Shown piece by piece: positions 1 through 6,807 of a stretch of 11,338 bases of DNA (position 1 is the stretch's first letter; each line of letters starts with the position of its first letter). The DNA comes from Candidatus Omnitrophota bacterium (GTDB lineage: Bacteria; Omnitrophota; Omnitrophia; Omnitrophales; Aquincolibacteriaceae): NCBI GenBank assembly GCA_023819025.1, contig JAMWDC010000035.1:1-11338 (forward strand), written 5' to 3'. The position numbers were made by a program, and so were the translations under genes. A model generated the notes under the pieces. That model searched no databases. It saw only the letters and a list, made by a program, of their open reading frames with translations, and was not told where the DNA came from.

Positions 1-333
1 CTGGTTCTTGTTCGACAGCCAGATCAGCCGCACCGCCAGTAAATCGTGCCGTTTCTGGATTGTCCGTCACGGACTGGATGTTAATTGCCCTTTGTTTCCT
101 GGTTCTTGTTCGACAGCCAGATCAGCCGCACCGCCAGTAAATCGTGCCGTTTCTGGATTGTCCGTCACGGACTGGATGTTAATTGCCCTTTGTTTCCTGG
201 TTCTTGTTCGACAGCCAGATCAGCCGCACCGCCAGTAAATCGTGCCGTTTCTGGATTGTCCGTCACGGACTGGATGTTAATTGCCCTTTGTTTCCTGGTT
301 CTTGTTCGACAGCCAGATCAGCCACACCGCCAG
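1..333. repeat. 98-bp tandem repeat array, 3 full units plus a 39-bp partial unit
   Basis: Units at 1-98, 99-196 and 197-294 are identical by eye. A fourth, partial copy at 295-333 differs only at 324 (A instead of G) and then runs into unique sequence. Each full unit carries a 13-base palindrome, GTCCGTCACGGAC (62-74, 160-172, 258-270), flanked by direct CTGGAT words. The array overlaps the 3' end of the minus-strand gene at 277-486, so each unit is a copy of that gene's tail plus downstream DNA. The period is not a multiple of three, so open frames running through the array shift frame at every unit and are not genes. Perfect identity suggests recent expansion. The window starts exactly at a unit boundary in this phase, so the array may continue to the left or an assembly break may lie here. 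Confidence 0.95.
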
Positions 334-486
334 CGAAAACAGGATGAATGCCGCAATACCGCTTCCCAGCAAGGGGATTTCGAAATCCGCAATGACGATT
401 TCGAAATCAACGATAAATCTCATGAGATGGATCAAGGCCACCGCAAGGAAGATATAGCCCGCCACCTTTAAGGCAATTTTTTGCAT
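277..486 (-). CDS. Small membrane protein of unknown function (69 aa)
   Basis: No family is recognised. The protein has two hydrophobic segments, about residues 6-25 (VAGYIFLAVALIHLMRF region) and 38-58 (PLLGSGIAAFILFSLAVWLI region), and a polar Lys/Asn-rich tail, so it is probably a two-helix inner membrane protein. An in-frame ATG lies 11 codons upstream at 519. The start at 486 is chosen because GGAGGG sits six bases before it. Between the two helices the protein repeats DFEI seven residues apart, encoded by two copies of a 12-base palindrome. Its last 18 codons and stop lie in the 98-bp tandem repeat, so repeat expansion may have remade the C-terminus. It follows the M28 peptidase gene by about 40 bp on the same strand and is probably in the same transcript. 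Confidence 0.65.
   Translation of the reverse strand: MQKIALKVAGYIFLAVALIHLMRFIVDFEIVIADFEIPLLGSGIAAFILFSLAVWLIWLSNKNQETKGN
375..408. repeat. Two 12-bp palindromes 21 bp apart inside a coding region
   Basis: GATTTCGAAATC occurs at 376-387 and again at 397-408. The first copy extends to a 14-base perfect palindrome, GGATTTCGAAATCC (375-388). The centre-to-centre distance of 21 bp is close to two helical turns. In the minus-strand gene they encode the duplicated DFEI peptide. They could be a protein-coding duplication of seven residues or a tandem protein-binding site; the sequence alone does not decide. Confidence 0.75.
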
Positions 487-526
487 CTGTAACCCTCCGA
501 TACTGTTTGAAAACTCCACGGTACTT

Positions 527-1417
527 TCAGACTTGTGACGTAAGCGCCGTTAATACCCTCTGGAAACCGATGACGACCTCAGCCATACTTTCATAACTGA
601 GTTTGTCATATGTGTCCGAATCACTGTGGTAATGCGGGTACCGATAAAAGGCCGTGTCCGTGATCATGACCGCTGGGTAGTTTTCTTTCCAAAAAGACCA
701 GTGATCCGAAAGATCGACGCCGGGAACAAAAGAAAAAGTGGTCAGAGACTCGATCGGAAACTGTGTTTGCTTTTTAAAATTCCAAGTGACTTTATTGACG
801 AGCCATCGCGAATAAAAATTCCCCACGACCGCGATAAAATTTCCCTTGTTGGGATACAGGAAACTCAAGAACGGCGGGTACTGTTGGGAGTCTGGTTCCT
901 GTGTGTAATAACCGATCATTTCAAAGACGAGAGCGGCTTTGATATTTTCTTTTCGCTGGGTCGCGGACTTGGCATAGACCAGGCTGCCCATGGCCGAGGT
1001 TCTGAAAAAGGGCGGTTCCTCATTCACAAAGGCGATGAATTTGAGACTCCGGTCCGTCGGCACCGTGGACATCAAACGGGATAATTCCAGAAGTCCGGCG
1101 ACAGCGCTGGCATTATCGTCTGCACCAGGGTTATCGCAGGTATCGTAATGAGCGCCGAGGATAATGATTTCCTGAGGGAGGCGTAGGCCGGGTTTGGTCA
1201 CAACGATATTTTGAACGGTTTTCCCCATGGTACGGAATCCCTGACATTCCGGCCGGTAACCATACGATTCAAATTTTTGAGTGATGTAATCTTGGGCCTC
1301 GACGAGTTTGTCGTAGCTGAAAACACTCCGGTCGCCGATTTCATGGGCAAGTCGGTACACATGCGATTTTAAAAGTTCAGCAAGAGGCATATTTTTTTCA
1401 GTTCCAATCCCCGACAT
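527..1417 (-). CDS. M28-family zinc metallopeptidase (aminopeptidase-like)
   Basis: Predicted co-catalytic two-zinc exopeptidase of the M28 family (Streptomyces/Vibrio aminopeptidase type). Counting from the chosen Met, the ligand set is recognisable in order: His90 in GAHYDT, Asp100 in GADDNAS, the catalytic/ligand pair Glu133-Glu134 in NEEPPFF, an acidic residue in FEMIGYY (Glu166, where many relatives have Asp) and His264 in HYHSDSDTYD. Length (296 aa) fits a single peptidase domain. No signal peptide is visible, so a cytoplasmic location is likely. The frame stays open to a GTG at 1534, but that start has no ribosome binding site and adds 39 residues that do not look like M28. ATG at 1417 has GGGAG about 12 bases upstream; ATG at 1390 is another option. 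It lies directly downstream of the small gene ending at 1537 and upstream of a small membrane protein gene. Substrate unknown. Confidence 0.88.
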   Translation of the reverse strand: MSGIGTEKNMPLAELLKSHVYRLAHEIGDRSVFSYDKLVEAQDYITQKFESYGYRPECQGFRTMGKTVQNIVVTKPGLRLPQEIIILGAHYDTCDNPGADDNASAVAGLLELSRLMSTVPTDRSLKFIAFVNEEPPFFRTSAMGSLVYAKSATQRKENIKAALVFEMIGYYTQEPDSQQYPPFLSFLYPNKGNFIAVVGNFYSRWLVNKVTWNFKKQTQFPIESLTTFSFVPGVDLSDHWSFWKENYPAVMITDTAFYRYPHYHSDSDTYDKLSYESMAEVVIGFQRVLTALTSQV

Positions 1418-1448
1418 TCCCCGGAGTCTCCCTTTAAAGGCAGAAGAT

Positions 1449-1457
1449 TTTATAACA
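1449..1457 (-). promoter_or_regulatory. Possible extended -10 promoter for the M28 gene
   Basis: On the minus strand the sequence reads TGTTATAAAAT, an extended -10 element (TG, one base, TATAAA). It lies about 30 bases upstream of the ATG at 1417. No matching -35 box is seen. If used, it would start transcription inside the longer open frame and support the shorter peptidase start. Confidence 0.3.
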
Positions 1458-1536
1458 AGCCAGAGACCCCGATAGCGAAAATAATTAATCGTGAAATTCG
1501 TTTCAATATCGATCGTACTCGCAATACCGGCCACTA

Positions 1537-1839
1537 TTAAGCTGATTCACACGTCCGATGAAAAACCCCGGCGGCTCGCTTGCCTTGGTTCAATTCCCAT
1601 TTGAGGATGGGGTAAGCGTCCTGCCTAGTTTTGGCGATTACGCGGATGGTTCGGCACTCCAGAGATTGAAGCATTGATTGCGATACCTTCGCGCAACCCG
1701 CAACGTCCGGACCGATTACCAGAACTTCTGGCTGATAATTCAACACCTCGTTTAAATCTTCAATGGCCGGGAAATGTTCCTGTTTTCCGCTACCCGCCCG
1801 GGCTGGTGCAATTTGGGAAAACCATAAGATCTTCGTCAC
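1537..1839 (-). CDS. Small protein of unknown function, possibly receiver-like fold (100 aa)
   Basis: Starts at a GTG (1839) with GGGAAA seven bases upstream. The pattern of strands and helices resembles a short flavodoxin/receiver-like fold: an N-terminal strand (KILWFSQ), a helix ending in LNYQPEVLVIGPDV (strand) and a later strand TIRVIAKT. The acidic phospho-acceptor pocket of real response regulators is not evident, so phosphorylation is not claimed. It ends two bases before the longest possible frame of the M28 peptidase, which suggests one minus-strand transcript. Codon use looks ordinary. The fold guess is inference; the gene itself is moderately supported. Confidence 0.55.
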   Translation of the reverse strand: MTKILWFSQIAPARAGSGKQEHFPAIEDLNEVLNYQPEVLVIGPDVAGCAKVSQSMLQSLECRTIRVIAKTRQDAYPILKWELNQGKRAAGVFHRTCESA

Positions 1840-1909
1840 AACATTTTCCCGCAGCCGTCATGGGTTGAAAGGAATAAGCCTCGATGTTCATTCGTCATTG
1901 CCTCATAAA

Positions 1910-1915
1910 ATTATA
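1910..1915 (-). promoter_or_regulatory. Perfect -10 hexamer for the minus-strand genes
   Basis: TATAAT on the minus strand, about 70 bases upstream of the GTG at 1839. No good -35 box lies at 16-18 bp, so the call is weak. It sits inside a spaced inverted repeat, CATAA (1904-1908) and TTATG (1921-1925), in the divergent intergenic region. Confidence 0.3.
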
Positions 1916-1955
1916 GGGTATTATGTCGCTTATCCCTATCAAAAAAAACATATCG

Positions 1956-1985
1956 TTGCGCTCACGGCGTCCACATCCCTATAAT
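1956..1985 (+). promoter_or_regulatory. Sigma-70-type promoter of the NYN-znu operon
   Basis: TTGCGC (1956-1961) and a perfect TATAAT (1980-1985) are separated by 18 bp. Transcription would begin near 1992 and give a leader of about 30 bases ending in the strong ribosome binding site. This agrees with a coding start at 2022 and argues against the upstream ATG at 1923. A weaker pair (TTGCCT 1898-1903, TTATGT 1921-1926) lies further upstream. Confidence 0.55.
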
Positions 1986-2008
1986 AATAACGCAGCGGCA
2001 CCAGGTAC

Positions 2009-2016
2009 AAAGGAGG
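2009..2016 (+). promoter_or_regulatory. Strong ribosome binding site fixing the NYN protein start
   Basis: AAAGGAGG, almost fully complementary to the 16S rRNA tail, five bases before the GTG at 2022. It decides the start over the in-frame ATG at 1923, which lies upstream of the predicted promoter -10 box. Confidence 0.85.
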
Positions 2017-2021
2017 TTGAC

Positions 2022-3554
2022 GTGGCTGAGACGCTTGAAAAATTGAAGCATTACCTCACACCTTCTGGATTCGTGGGGATCATCCTAGAATCTTTTTCAC
2101 AGAGAGAAACTGCAAGACTGATGGCCTCGCTCGGTGCAGTCTACCCGGGTACCAGGATCGAATCGATTGATCACGAAGAATTAGCGAGAGGCTTGGTAGA
2201 GGATGCCGTGAGAGATCCTGGACTTTTTATGGCTCTTGAGAAGGCGTTGGACAGAGCTCATGAAGCGGATCTTGAAGAAATGAAAGACTTATCCGTTGGT
2301 GAAATTAAGCAGCTTCTTGCCCCCATTGGCGAAATCTACGAGCGGAAGGGTATCGGCAAGCTCCTCTGGGTTCTTTTAAAGGATGAAAGGCATGAAGTTA
2401 ACGAATTGATCCCCGGCTTCCTTCGGTCTGTCTATAGATATAGTGGCAAGATTGATAAGAAGCACGAAGAAATCGAGGATTTCAAAAAACGTCTTACAGA
2501 AGGGAAGATCAGCAAGGAGGAAATTCGGGGTCTTCAGCATATGCTTTTTTCCAAATTCGATGAGGTCCGCAACCTTCAGAGAAAACTTAAAGAGCGTGAA
2601 AGGAAAATCGAGGACTTGTGTGAAGAACGCCGGAGGTTGAAGGGAGACATTGCTTCCTTGAGGAGGATGCATGATCAGTTCGCTCGAGATCTGGTGCGCT
2701 TAAAAAGAGATTTGGAACATAAAGATGCCGTCCTTCGAGAACTCCAAGAAGCTGTCAAGAAAATGCCGAAGACGGAGGAGAGACAGCTATACCGGCAGCT
2801 TCACGATTTAGAACGGGAAAATCGTAAACAAGAACATGAACTTCAGGAGTTGAAGGCCGAGGTATTGCGGCAGAAAGAGGCGTTATGGGCAGAAACCGCT
2901 TCCAAGATACGCTTGGCAAGAGATCTTGAAGTGCTGCGTGCAGAAAAGGTTTTTCTGGAAGGCCAACTTGCCCAAGCTGTGAAAGGCAGCGAAATCACGG
3001 AGAACCAGCCGGAGGAAGCCGTTTGTGAAAAAACGGCACAGGTACCCAAGGATAAAGGAAAGCGGCTTGGTATTTTTGTGGATATGCAGAATATTTGGAT
3101 TGCCTCCAAGCGTTTTGGACGAAAGATTGATTTTCAAAAATTACTGGATTTGATTGTCCTTGACAGGCATCTGGTGAAGGCCCTTGCCTATGTCGTTGTC
3201 ATCCCCGGACTTGATCAGGAGGCGTTTTTTAATATGCTTAAACGCAGGGGATTTGAAGTCAGGTACCGGACACTGATCCGCCGCGCAGACGGATCCGCAA
3301 AAGGAAACTGGGATACGGGCATGGTGGTGGATGTCATTAAGTTTGTGGATAAAAATGACCTCGACATTATCCATGTGGTAAGCGGGGATGGTGATTTTGC
3401 AGATCTTTTGAAGTTTGTTAAGACAAAAGGCGTTCGCGTTGAGGCCTCGGGTTTTCCCTTTAATACCGCCCAAGAACTTATCAAATGCGCGGACGAGTTT
3501 TTTCCGCTGGACGAAAACATTTTGAAAGAAGTTGCACCGGTTAACCTAGGATAA
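2022..3554 (+). CDS. Coiled-coil protein with C-terminal NYN (PIN-like ribonuclease) domain, 510 aa
   Basis: Three regions can be seen. Residues 1 to about 140 are mainly helical and unrecognised. Residues about 145-320 are a long, highly charged coiled coil rich in Glu, Lys, Arg and Leu heptads. Residues about 347-500 are a NYN/LabA-type (DUF88) domain. NYN domains share the PIN nuclease fold and usually cut or process RNA with a metal-binding Asp cluster. The expected acidic residues are present: Asp354 in GIFVDMQN, Asp431 and Asp437 in GNWDTGMVVD, and Asp456/Asp458 in SGDGDFADLL, so the domain is probably active. No signal peptide or membrane helix is seen, so it should be cytoplasmic. GTG start chosen from the strong ribosome binding site. 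It is first in an operon with a metal importer, whose first gene follows its stop by one base. The RNA target is unknown; a link to metal homeostasis is only inferred from position. Confidence 0.85.
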   Translation: MAETLEKLKHYLTPSGFVGIILESFSQRETARLMASLGAVYPGTRIESIDHEELARGLVEDAVRDPGLFMALEKALDRAHEADLEEMKDLSVGEIKQLLAPIGEIYERKGIGKLLWVLLKDERHEVNELIPGFLRSVYRYSGKIDKKHEEIEDFKKRLTEGKISKEEIRGLQHMLFSKFDEVRNLQRKLKERERKIEDLCEERRRLKGDIASLRRMHDQFARDLVRLKRDLEHKDAVLRELQEAVKKMPKTEERQLYRQLHDLERENRKQEHELQELKAEVLRQKEALWAETASKIRLARDLEVLRAEKVFLEGQLAQAVKGSEITENQPEEAVCEKTAQVPKDKGKRLGIFVDMQNIWIASKRFGRKIDFQKLLDLIVLDRHLVKALAYVVVIPGLDQEAFFNMLKRRGFEVRYRTLIRRADGSAKGNWDTGMVVDVIKFVDKNDLDIIHVVSGDGDFADLLKFVKTKGVRVEASGFPFNTAQELIKCADEFFPLDENILKEVAPVNLG

Positions 3555-3555
3555 A

Positions 3556-4599
3556 ATGGATCGTCTTGTGACCGTATCATTCGAGGTTTTAGCGGGCCTT
3601 CTTCTTCTCGGTTTATTTTATGCCAACACGGCTTGGATAGCCTCGAGGGGATTGACTGCTGCGATGAGGGCCGGACGAGTTGTTAAACGGACGCGGGCTT
3701 TTTTTGGTTTTTTTTGTGTTGTTTTTTTTCTCGGGGTTGGATTGAGGTCATTTTTAGGTTGGGCCGAAGGGCCGGATCGAAAGATCCAGTGTGTTGTCAG
3801 TCTTTCGCCTTTAAAAAATTTTGTCAAAGACATCGGAGGAGATCGGGTGGAGGTCAAAATCTTGATTCCACCAGGAGCCAATCCTCATACGTATGAACTC
3901 AAGCCGTCGCAGTTGAAGGAGATTGAAAACGCCGATCTTCTTGTCAAGGTAGGTTCAGGGATCGAATTTGAACTGGCATGGCTGGACAAGCTTTTGGCGC
4001 TTAATAAAAAAATGTTGGTTGTGGATGGATCCCGCGGGATTGACTTTTTGGACATGCATGGATGTGACCCTGAAAGCGGGGCGTGTGCGGAAAGCGTGGG
4101 GCATCATTCTCCTCAAGGCAGGGATCCTCATATTTGGCTTTCCCCCCAAAATGCGAAAATCATCGCTGGTAACATTCTTGAGGGGTTCGCCACGATCGAT
4201 CCCCTCCACAAAGACTTCTATGAGATCAACAAAGGAACGTTAGTAGGGCGGCTGGATCAACTTTCAAGCGAAATCAGAAATGCATTCACCGGGTTCAGAA
4301 CGAACAAGTTCATCGTTTTTCATCCGGCATGGGGTTATTTCGCAAGGGATTTCGGACTTGAGCAGGTGCCGATCGAATTCGGCGGGAAGGAACCCTCCGC
4401 ACAACAATTAGCCGCAGTGATTGATCAGGCAAAAAAACTTCAAATCAAGGCAATCTTTGCCTCCCCCCAATTCAGCCGAAAGAGTGCCGATGTGATTGCC
4501 CGTGAGATTCAGGGGACCGTGATCTTCATCAATCCTGTAGCGGAAGATTATCTCGAGAATCTAAAACAAGTGGCCGAGGCCATCCGGAAAAACAGTTGA
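3556..4599 (+). CDS. znuA: Zinc/manganese ABC transporter substrate-binding protein (cluster A-I, ZnuA/TroA type)
   Basis: Periplasmic metal-binding component that hands Zn2+ or Mn2+ to the ZnuB/ZnuC transporter. The family ligand set is visible: His111 in PPGANPHTYEL, His192 in DPHIWLSP, His256 in VFHPAWGYF and Asp331 near INPVAEDY. The loop before His192 is short with two Cys and two His (GCDPESGACAES, GHHS), unlike the long His-rich loop of many zinc-specific members, so metal preference is open. The N-terminus is unusual: a hydrophobic stretch at 11-30, a basic linker and a second hydrophobic stretch at 49-66 ending in GWA-EG, which looks like a signal peptidase site. With ATG 3556 (AGGA four bases upstream, one base after the NYN stop) there are two helices; with ATG 3664 a normal signal peptide results. 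Both are possible. The znuC start overlaps the stop. Confidence 0.93.
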   Translation: MDRLVTVSFEVLAGLLLLGLFYANTAWIASRGLTAAMRAGRVVKRTRAFFGFFCVVFFLGVGLRSFLGWAEGPDRKIQCVVSLSPLKNFVKDIGGDRVEVKILIPPGANPHTYELKPSQLKEIENADLLVKVGSGIEFELAWLDKLLALNKKMLVVDGSRGIDFLDMHGCDPESGACAESVGHHSPQGRDPHIWLSPQNAKIIAGNILEGFATIDPLHKDFYEINKGTLVGRLDQLSSEIRNAFTGFRTNKFIVFHPAWGYFARDFGLEQVPIEFGGKEPSAQQLAAVIDQAKKLQIKAIFASPQFSRKSADVIAREIQGTVIFINPVAEDYLENLKQVAEAIRKNS

Positions 4600-5378
4600 T
4601 GAATGATGCCGTTCAAGAAAAAGAAATCGTCAGTTTGAAAAATGTATGGGTCGATTATGACAGTTTGACAGTTCTGGAAAATATCAATCTGGTGGTTCGA
4701 GAGCGTGATTTTCTCGGGATCATCGGCCCCAACGGTGGCGGGAAAACCACGCTTCTTAAGGTCATCCTCGGTCTTGTGAAACCTAGCCGGGGCGAAGTAG
4801 CGGTTTTCGGCCAGAGGCCGGAGCAGGTGAGAAAACGGATTGGTTATGTTCCTCAGACATGTTTCTTTGACCGGGATTTTCCGGTCAGCGTTTGGGATGT
4901 AGCCCTCATGGGGCGGCTGGCCCATACGGGGCCTTTTAAAAATTTTGGGCCCGAAGACAAAGCACTAACCGAAGAAGCTTTAAAGACCGTGGAAATGATC
5001 GATGATAAAGACCGGCAAATCGGCAGGCTTTCCGAGGGGCAAAAGCAAAGAGTTTTTATTGCCCGTGCCCTTGCCAGAAAGCCGGAGTTATTGCTTTTGG
5101 ACGAGCCTACTGCCAGTGTGGATACGCGGATGCAGTTTGGTATTTATGAGTTGCTGGAACGATTAAAGAAACAGGTCGCTGTTGTGATGATTTCTCACGA
5201 TATCGGCGTCATTTCCAGCCACGTGGACAAGATCGCCTGTCTCAATCGGCGGCTTTTTTATCACGATTCCAGTGAAGTCACGATCAAGGATTTGGAAGAA
5301 GTTTATCATCAGTGCCCCGTGGAAATGATTGCCCACGGGATCCCACACCGGGTGATGAAGGAGCATAAACATAAATGA
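4599..5378 (+). CDS. znuC: Zinc/manganese ABC transporter ATP-binding protein
   Basis: Cytoplasmic ATPase that powers metal import through ZnuB. All ABC motifs are present: Walker A GPNGGGKT (43-50), Q-loop Gln86 in YVPQ, signature LSEGQ (144-148), Walker B LLLLDE (164-169) and H-loop His200 in ISHD. The C-terminal stretch with CPVEMIAHG and PHRV followed by a His/Lys-rich tail is characteristic of the metal-transporter branch. Length (259 aa) is typical. The ATG at 4599 shares one base with the znuA stop; a TTG one codon earlier is less likely. GAAGGAG near its end is the ribosome binding site for znuB, which overlaps by four bases, so the three genes form one translationally coupled unit. 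Confidence 0.95.
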   Translation: MNDAVQEKEIVSLKNVWVDYDSLTVLENINLVVRERDFLGIIGPNGGGKTTLLKVILGLVKPSRGEVAVFGQRPEQVRKRIGYVPQTCFFDRDFPVSVWDVALMGRLAHTGPFKNFGPEDKALTEEALKTVEMIDDKDRQIGRLSEGQKQRVFIARALARKPELLLLDEPTASVDTRMQFGIYELLERLKKQVAVVMISHDIGVISSHVDKIACLNRRLFYHDSSEVTIKDLEEVYHQCPVEMIAHGIPHRVMKEHKHK

Positions 5379-6205
5379 TCGAGGTATTGCAGTATGAATT
5401 TATGCGGAATGCCCTGCTGGCAGCGATCCTTGCGAGTATTGCCTGCGGTATTGTCGGCACCTACGTGGTGGTCAAAAGAATTGTTTTTATCAGCGGCGGC
5501 ATCGCCCATGCCGCCTTCGGCGGTATTGGTTTGGGTTTTTTTCTGGGGATCAATCCGGTCTTGGCGGTCATTCCTTTCTGTCTTTTATCTGCCTTGGCGA
5601 TCGGGGGCATGAGTAAAAAAAGCAGGCTTCCGGAAGATACCATCATCGGAATTTATTGGGCGATGGGCATGGCCTTGGGGGTCATTTTAATCGGTCTCGC
5701 GCCCGGCTATGCGCCCGATCTGTTCGGTTATCTTTTCGGGAATATTCTTACCGTGCCTTCCTCGGACCTTGTGTTGATGCTCGTTTTGGACGGGATCATT
5801 ATCATCACCGTGCGGTTGTTTTATAAGGAGTTTTTAGCACTTTCTTTCGATGAGGAAGTGGCTAAGGTATCGGGTGTCAAAGTGGAATGGTTCTATCAGA
5901 TCCTTTTATGTTTGGTGGCCTTGACCGTGGTGGTGCTGATCCGGATCGTTGGTATTGTCCTTGTGATTGCCTTGTTGACGATCCCGGCTGCTATTGCCAA
6001 ACAATATACATTTCATTTGAAGCGGATCATGTTCCTTTCGATCGTCCTCGGCATCATCCTAACCGTGTCTGGTTTAGGGTTATCTTATAGGTTCGATTTG
6101 GCCTCGGGTGCTACGATCATTCTGCTTTCAGGAAGTGCGTTTATCTTATCGAATATCCACAAAGGATTCTCCGAGCAATCCCGCAGAAAACCAGGTCTTC
6201 GGTAA
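5375..6205 (+). CDS. znuB: Zinc/manganese ABC transporter permease (ABC-3 family)
   Basis: Integral inner-membrane channel subunit of the metal importer. The 276-aa protein is hydrophobic throughout, with about eight membrane segments. It carries family signatures: VKRIVFISGGIAHAAFGG near residues 33-50, DLFGYLFGNIL near 114-124, a cytoplasmic loop with SFDEEVAKVSGV near 157-168 that is expected to contact the ATPase, and RIVGIVLVIALLTIPAA near 190-206. ATGA overlap with znuC and the GAAGGAG box 11 bases upstream fix the start. It ends with a basic tail (RRKPGLR). No terminator is evident after it. Metal specificity cannot be read from the permease. Confidence 0.95.
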   Translation: MIEVLQYEFMRNALLAAILASIACGIVGTYVVVKRIVFISGGIAHAAFGGIGLGFFLGINPVLAVIPFCLLSALAIGGMSKKSRLPEDTIIGIYWAMGMALGVILIGLAPGYAPDLFGYLFGNILTVPSSDLVLMLVLDGIIIITVRLFYKEFLALSFDEEVAKVSGVKVEWFYQILLCLVALTVVVLIRIVGIVLVIALLTIPAAIAKQYTFHLKRIMFLSIVLGIILTVSGLGLSYRFDLASGATIILLSGSAFILSNIHKGFSEQSRRKPGLR

Positions 6206-6264
6206 ATTGCCGCGGGAATACGAATAGGGTATGAATCCTCCAGGATCGTTTCGATCTTGTTCAT

Positions 6265-6290
6265 CGTTCTCAATACACACAGTGAGAATG
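6265..6290 (+). promoter_or_regulatory. Hairpin directly before the YaeQ-like start, overlapping its likely ribosome binding site
   Basis: CGTTCTCA (6265-6272) can pair with TGAGAATG (6283-6290), eight base pairs including one G-U, around a 10-base loop. The right arm contains the only purine-rich stretch (GTGAGAA) in front of the GTG at 6295. A second small hairpin, GATCG-TTT-CGATC, lies just upstream at 6244-6256. Together they could limit translation. There is no poly-T tract, so a terminator is unlikely. Confidence 0.45.
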
Positions 6291-6294
6291 TTCC

Positions 6295-6807
6295 GTGATA
6301 GAGAAATTTACTTTTGATCTTCAATCACATCAGGTACGGAAAAAATTGGTTCTCGTCAAGTCAGAACTGGAACTGCGCACGCATGTTGTCCTAAAGCTCC
6401 TTGCTTATCTGTTGTTTTATGATCCGCGACTTCAGATCGAAACCAGTGTGGATATGCACTATAAGCCGGATCTTGTCATCCCGGGGGAGTCCGGGATTCC
6501 GGAGCTCTGGATTGATTGCGGTAAGATTGCTTTAAGGAAGGTGGAAAAGATTTCGACAAAATTGCGTGCCTCCCGGATTGTGATCGTCAAAGAGACCCAT
6601 GGGGAACTTGAGCGTTTCAAAAAGCTGATTGACAAAAAGGTCGATGCTGCATTCCGGCTTGAATATTTGGCGTTTGATCATGATTTCATTTCTGGGATAG
6701 CTGATTCGCTCCAGCGGACCAACGAGCTTACCCTTTACACGGTTATGGAAAACGTTATTGGCATCGCGCTGAATGATCAGGTCTTCGAAAGTTTCCTATA
6801 CCGTTGA
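6295..6807 (+). CDS. YaeQ-family protein (PD-(D/E)XK-like fold), 170 aa
   Basis: Resembles the YaeQ family, whose structure belongs to the PD-(D/E)XK nuclease superfamily but whose biological function is not established. Length is close to that of E. coli YaeQ (about 180 aa). Matching parts are an early SELELRTHVVLKLLAYLL helix (23-40), the PD pair at 58-59 and LWIDCGKIALRKVEKI (71-86), which corresponds to the WIELG...RIKKA region, followed by a strand RIVIVKE. Here a Lys (77) follows Asp74, so D59, E70 or D74 and K77 could form a nuclease-like site with slightly unusual spacing. The GTG start has only a weak binding site, partly in a hairpin. It follows znuB by 89 bp and may be read from the same transcript. 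Catalytic activity is not claimed. Confidence 0.7.
   Translation: MIEKFTFDLQSHQVRKKLVLVKSELELRTHVVLKLLAYLLFYDPRLQIETSVDMHYKPDLVIPGESGIPELWIDCGKIALRKVEKISTKLRASRIVIVKETHGELERFKKLIDKKVDAAFRLEYLAFDHDFISGIADSLQRTNELTLYTVMENVIGIALNDQVFESFLYR

Noticed and set aside
8..471. Plus-strand open frames through the tandem repeat
   Set aside because: The 98-bp period changes frame at each unit, so the same DNA is read in all three frames; there is no ribosome binding site, and the minus-strand gene accounts for the non-repeat part.
626..1084. 152-aa plus-strand open frame opposite the peptidase
   Set aside because: It is antisense to the M28 gene, whose motifs are clear, and its product has no recognisable domain.
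1923..2021. Upstream ATG start for the NYN protein (33 extra residues)
   Set aside because: It precedes the predicted promoter, has no ribosome binding site and encodes a low-complexity stretch, whereas GTG 2022 has AAAGGAGG at ideal spacing.
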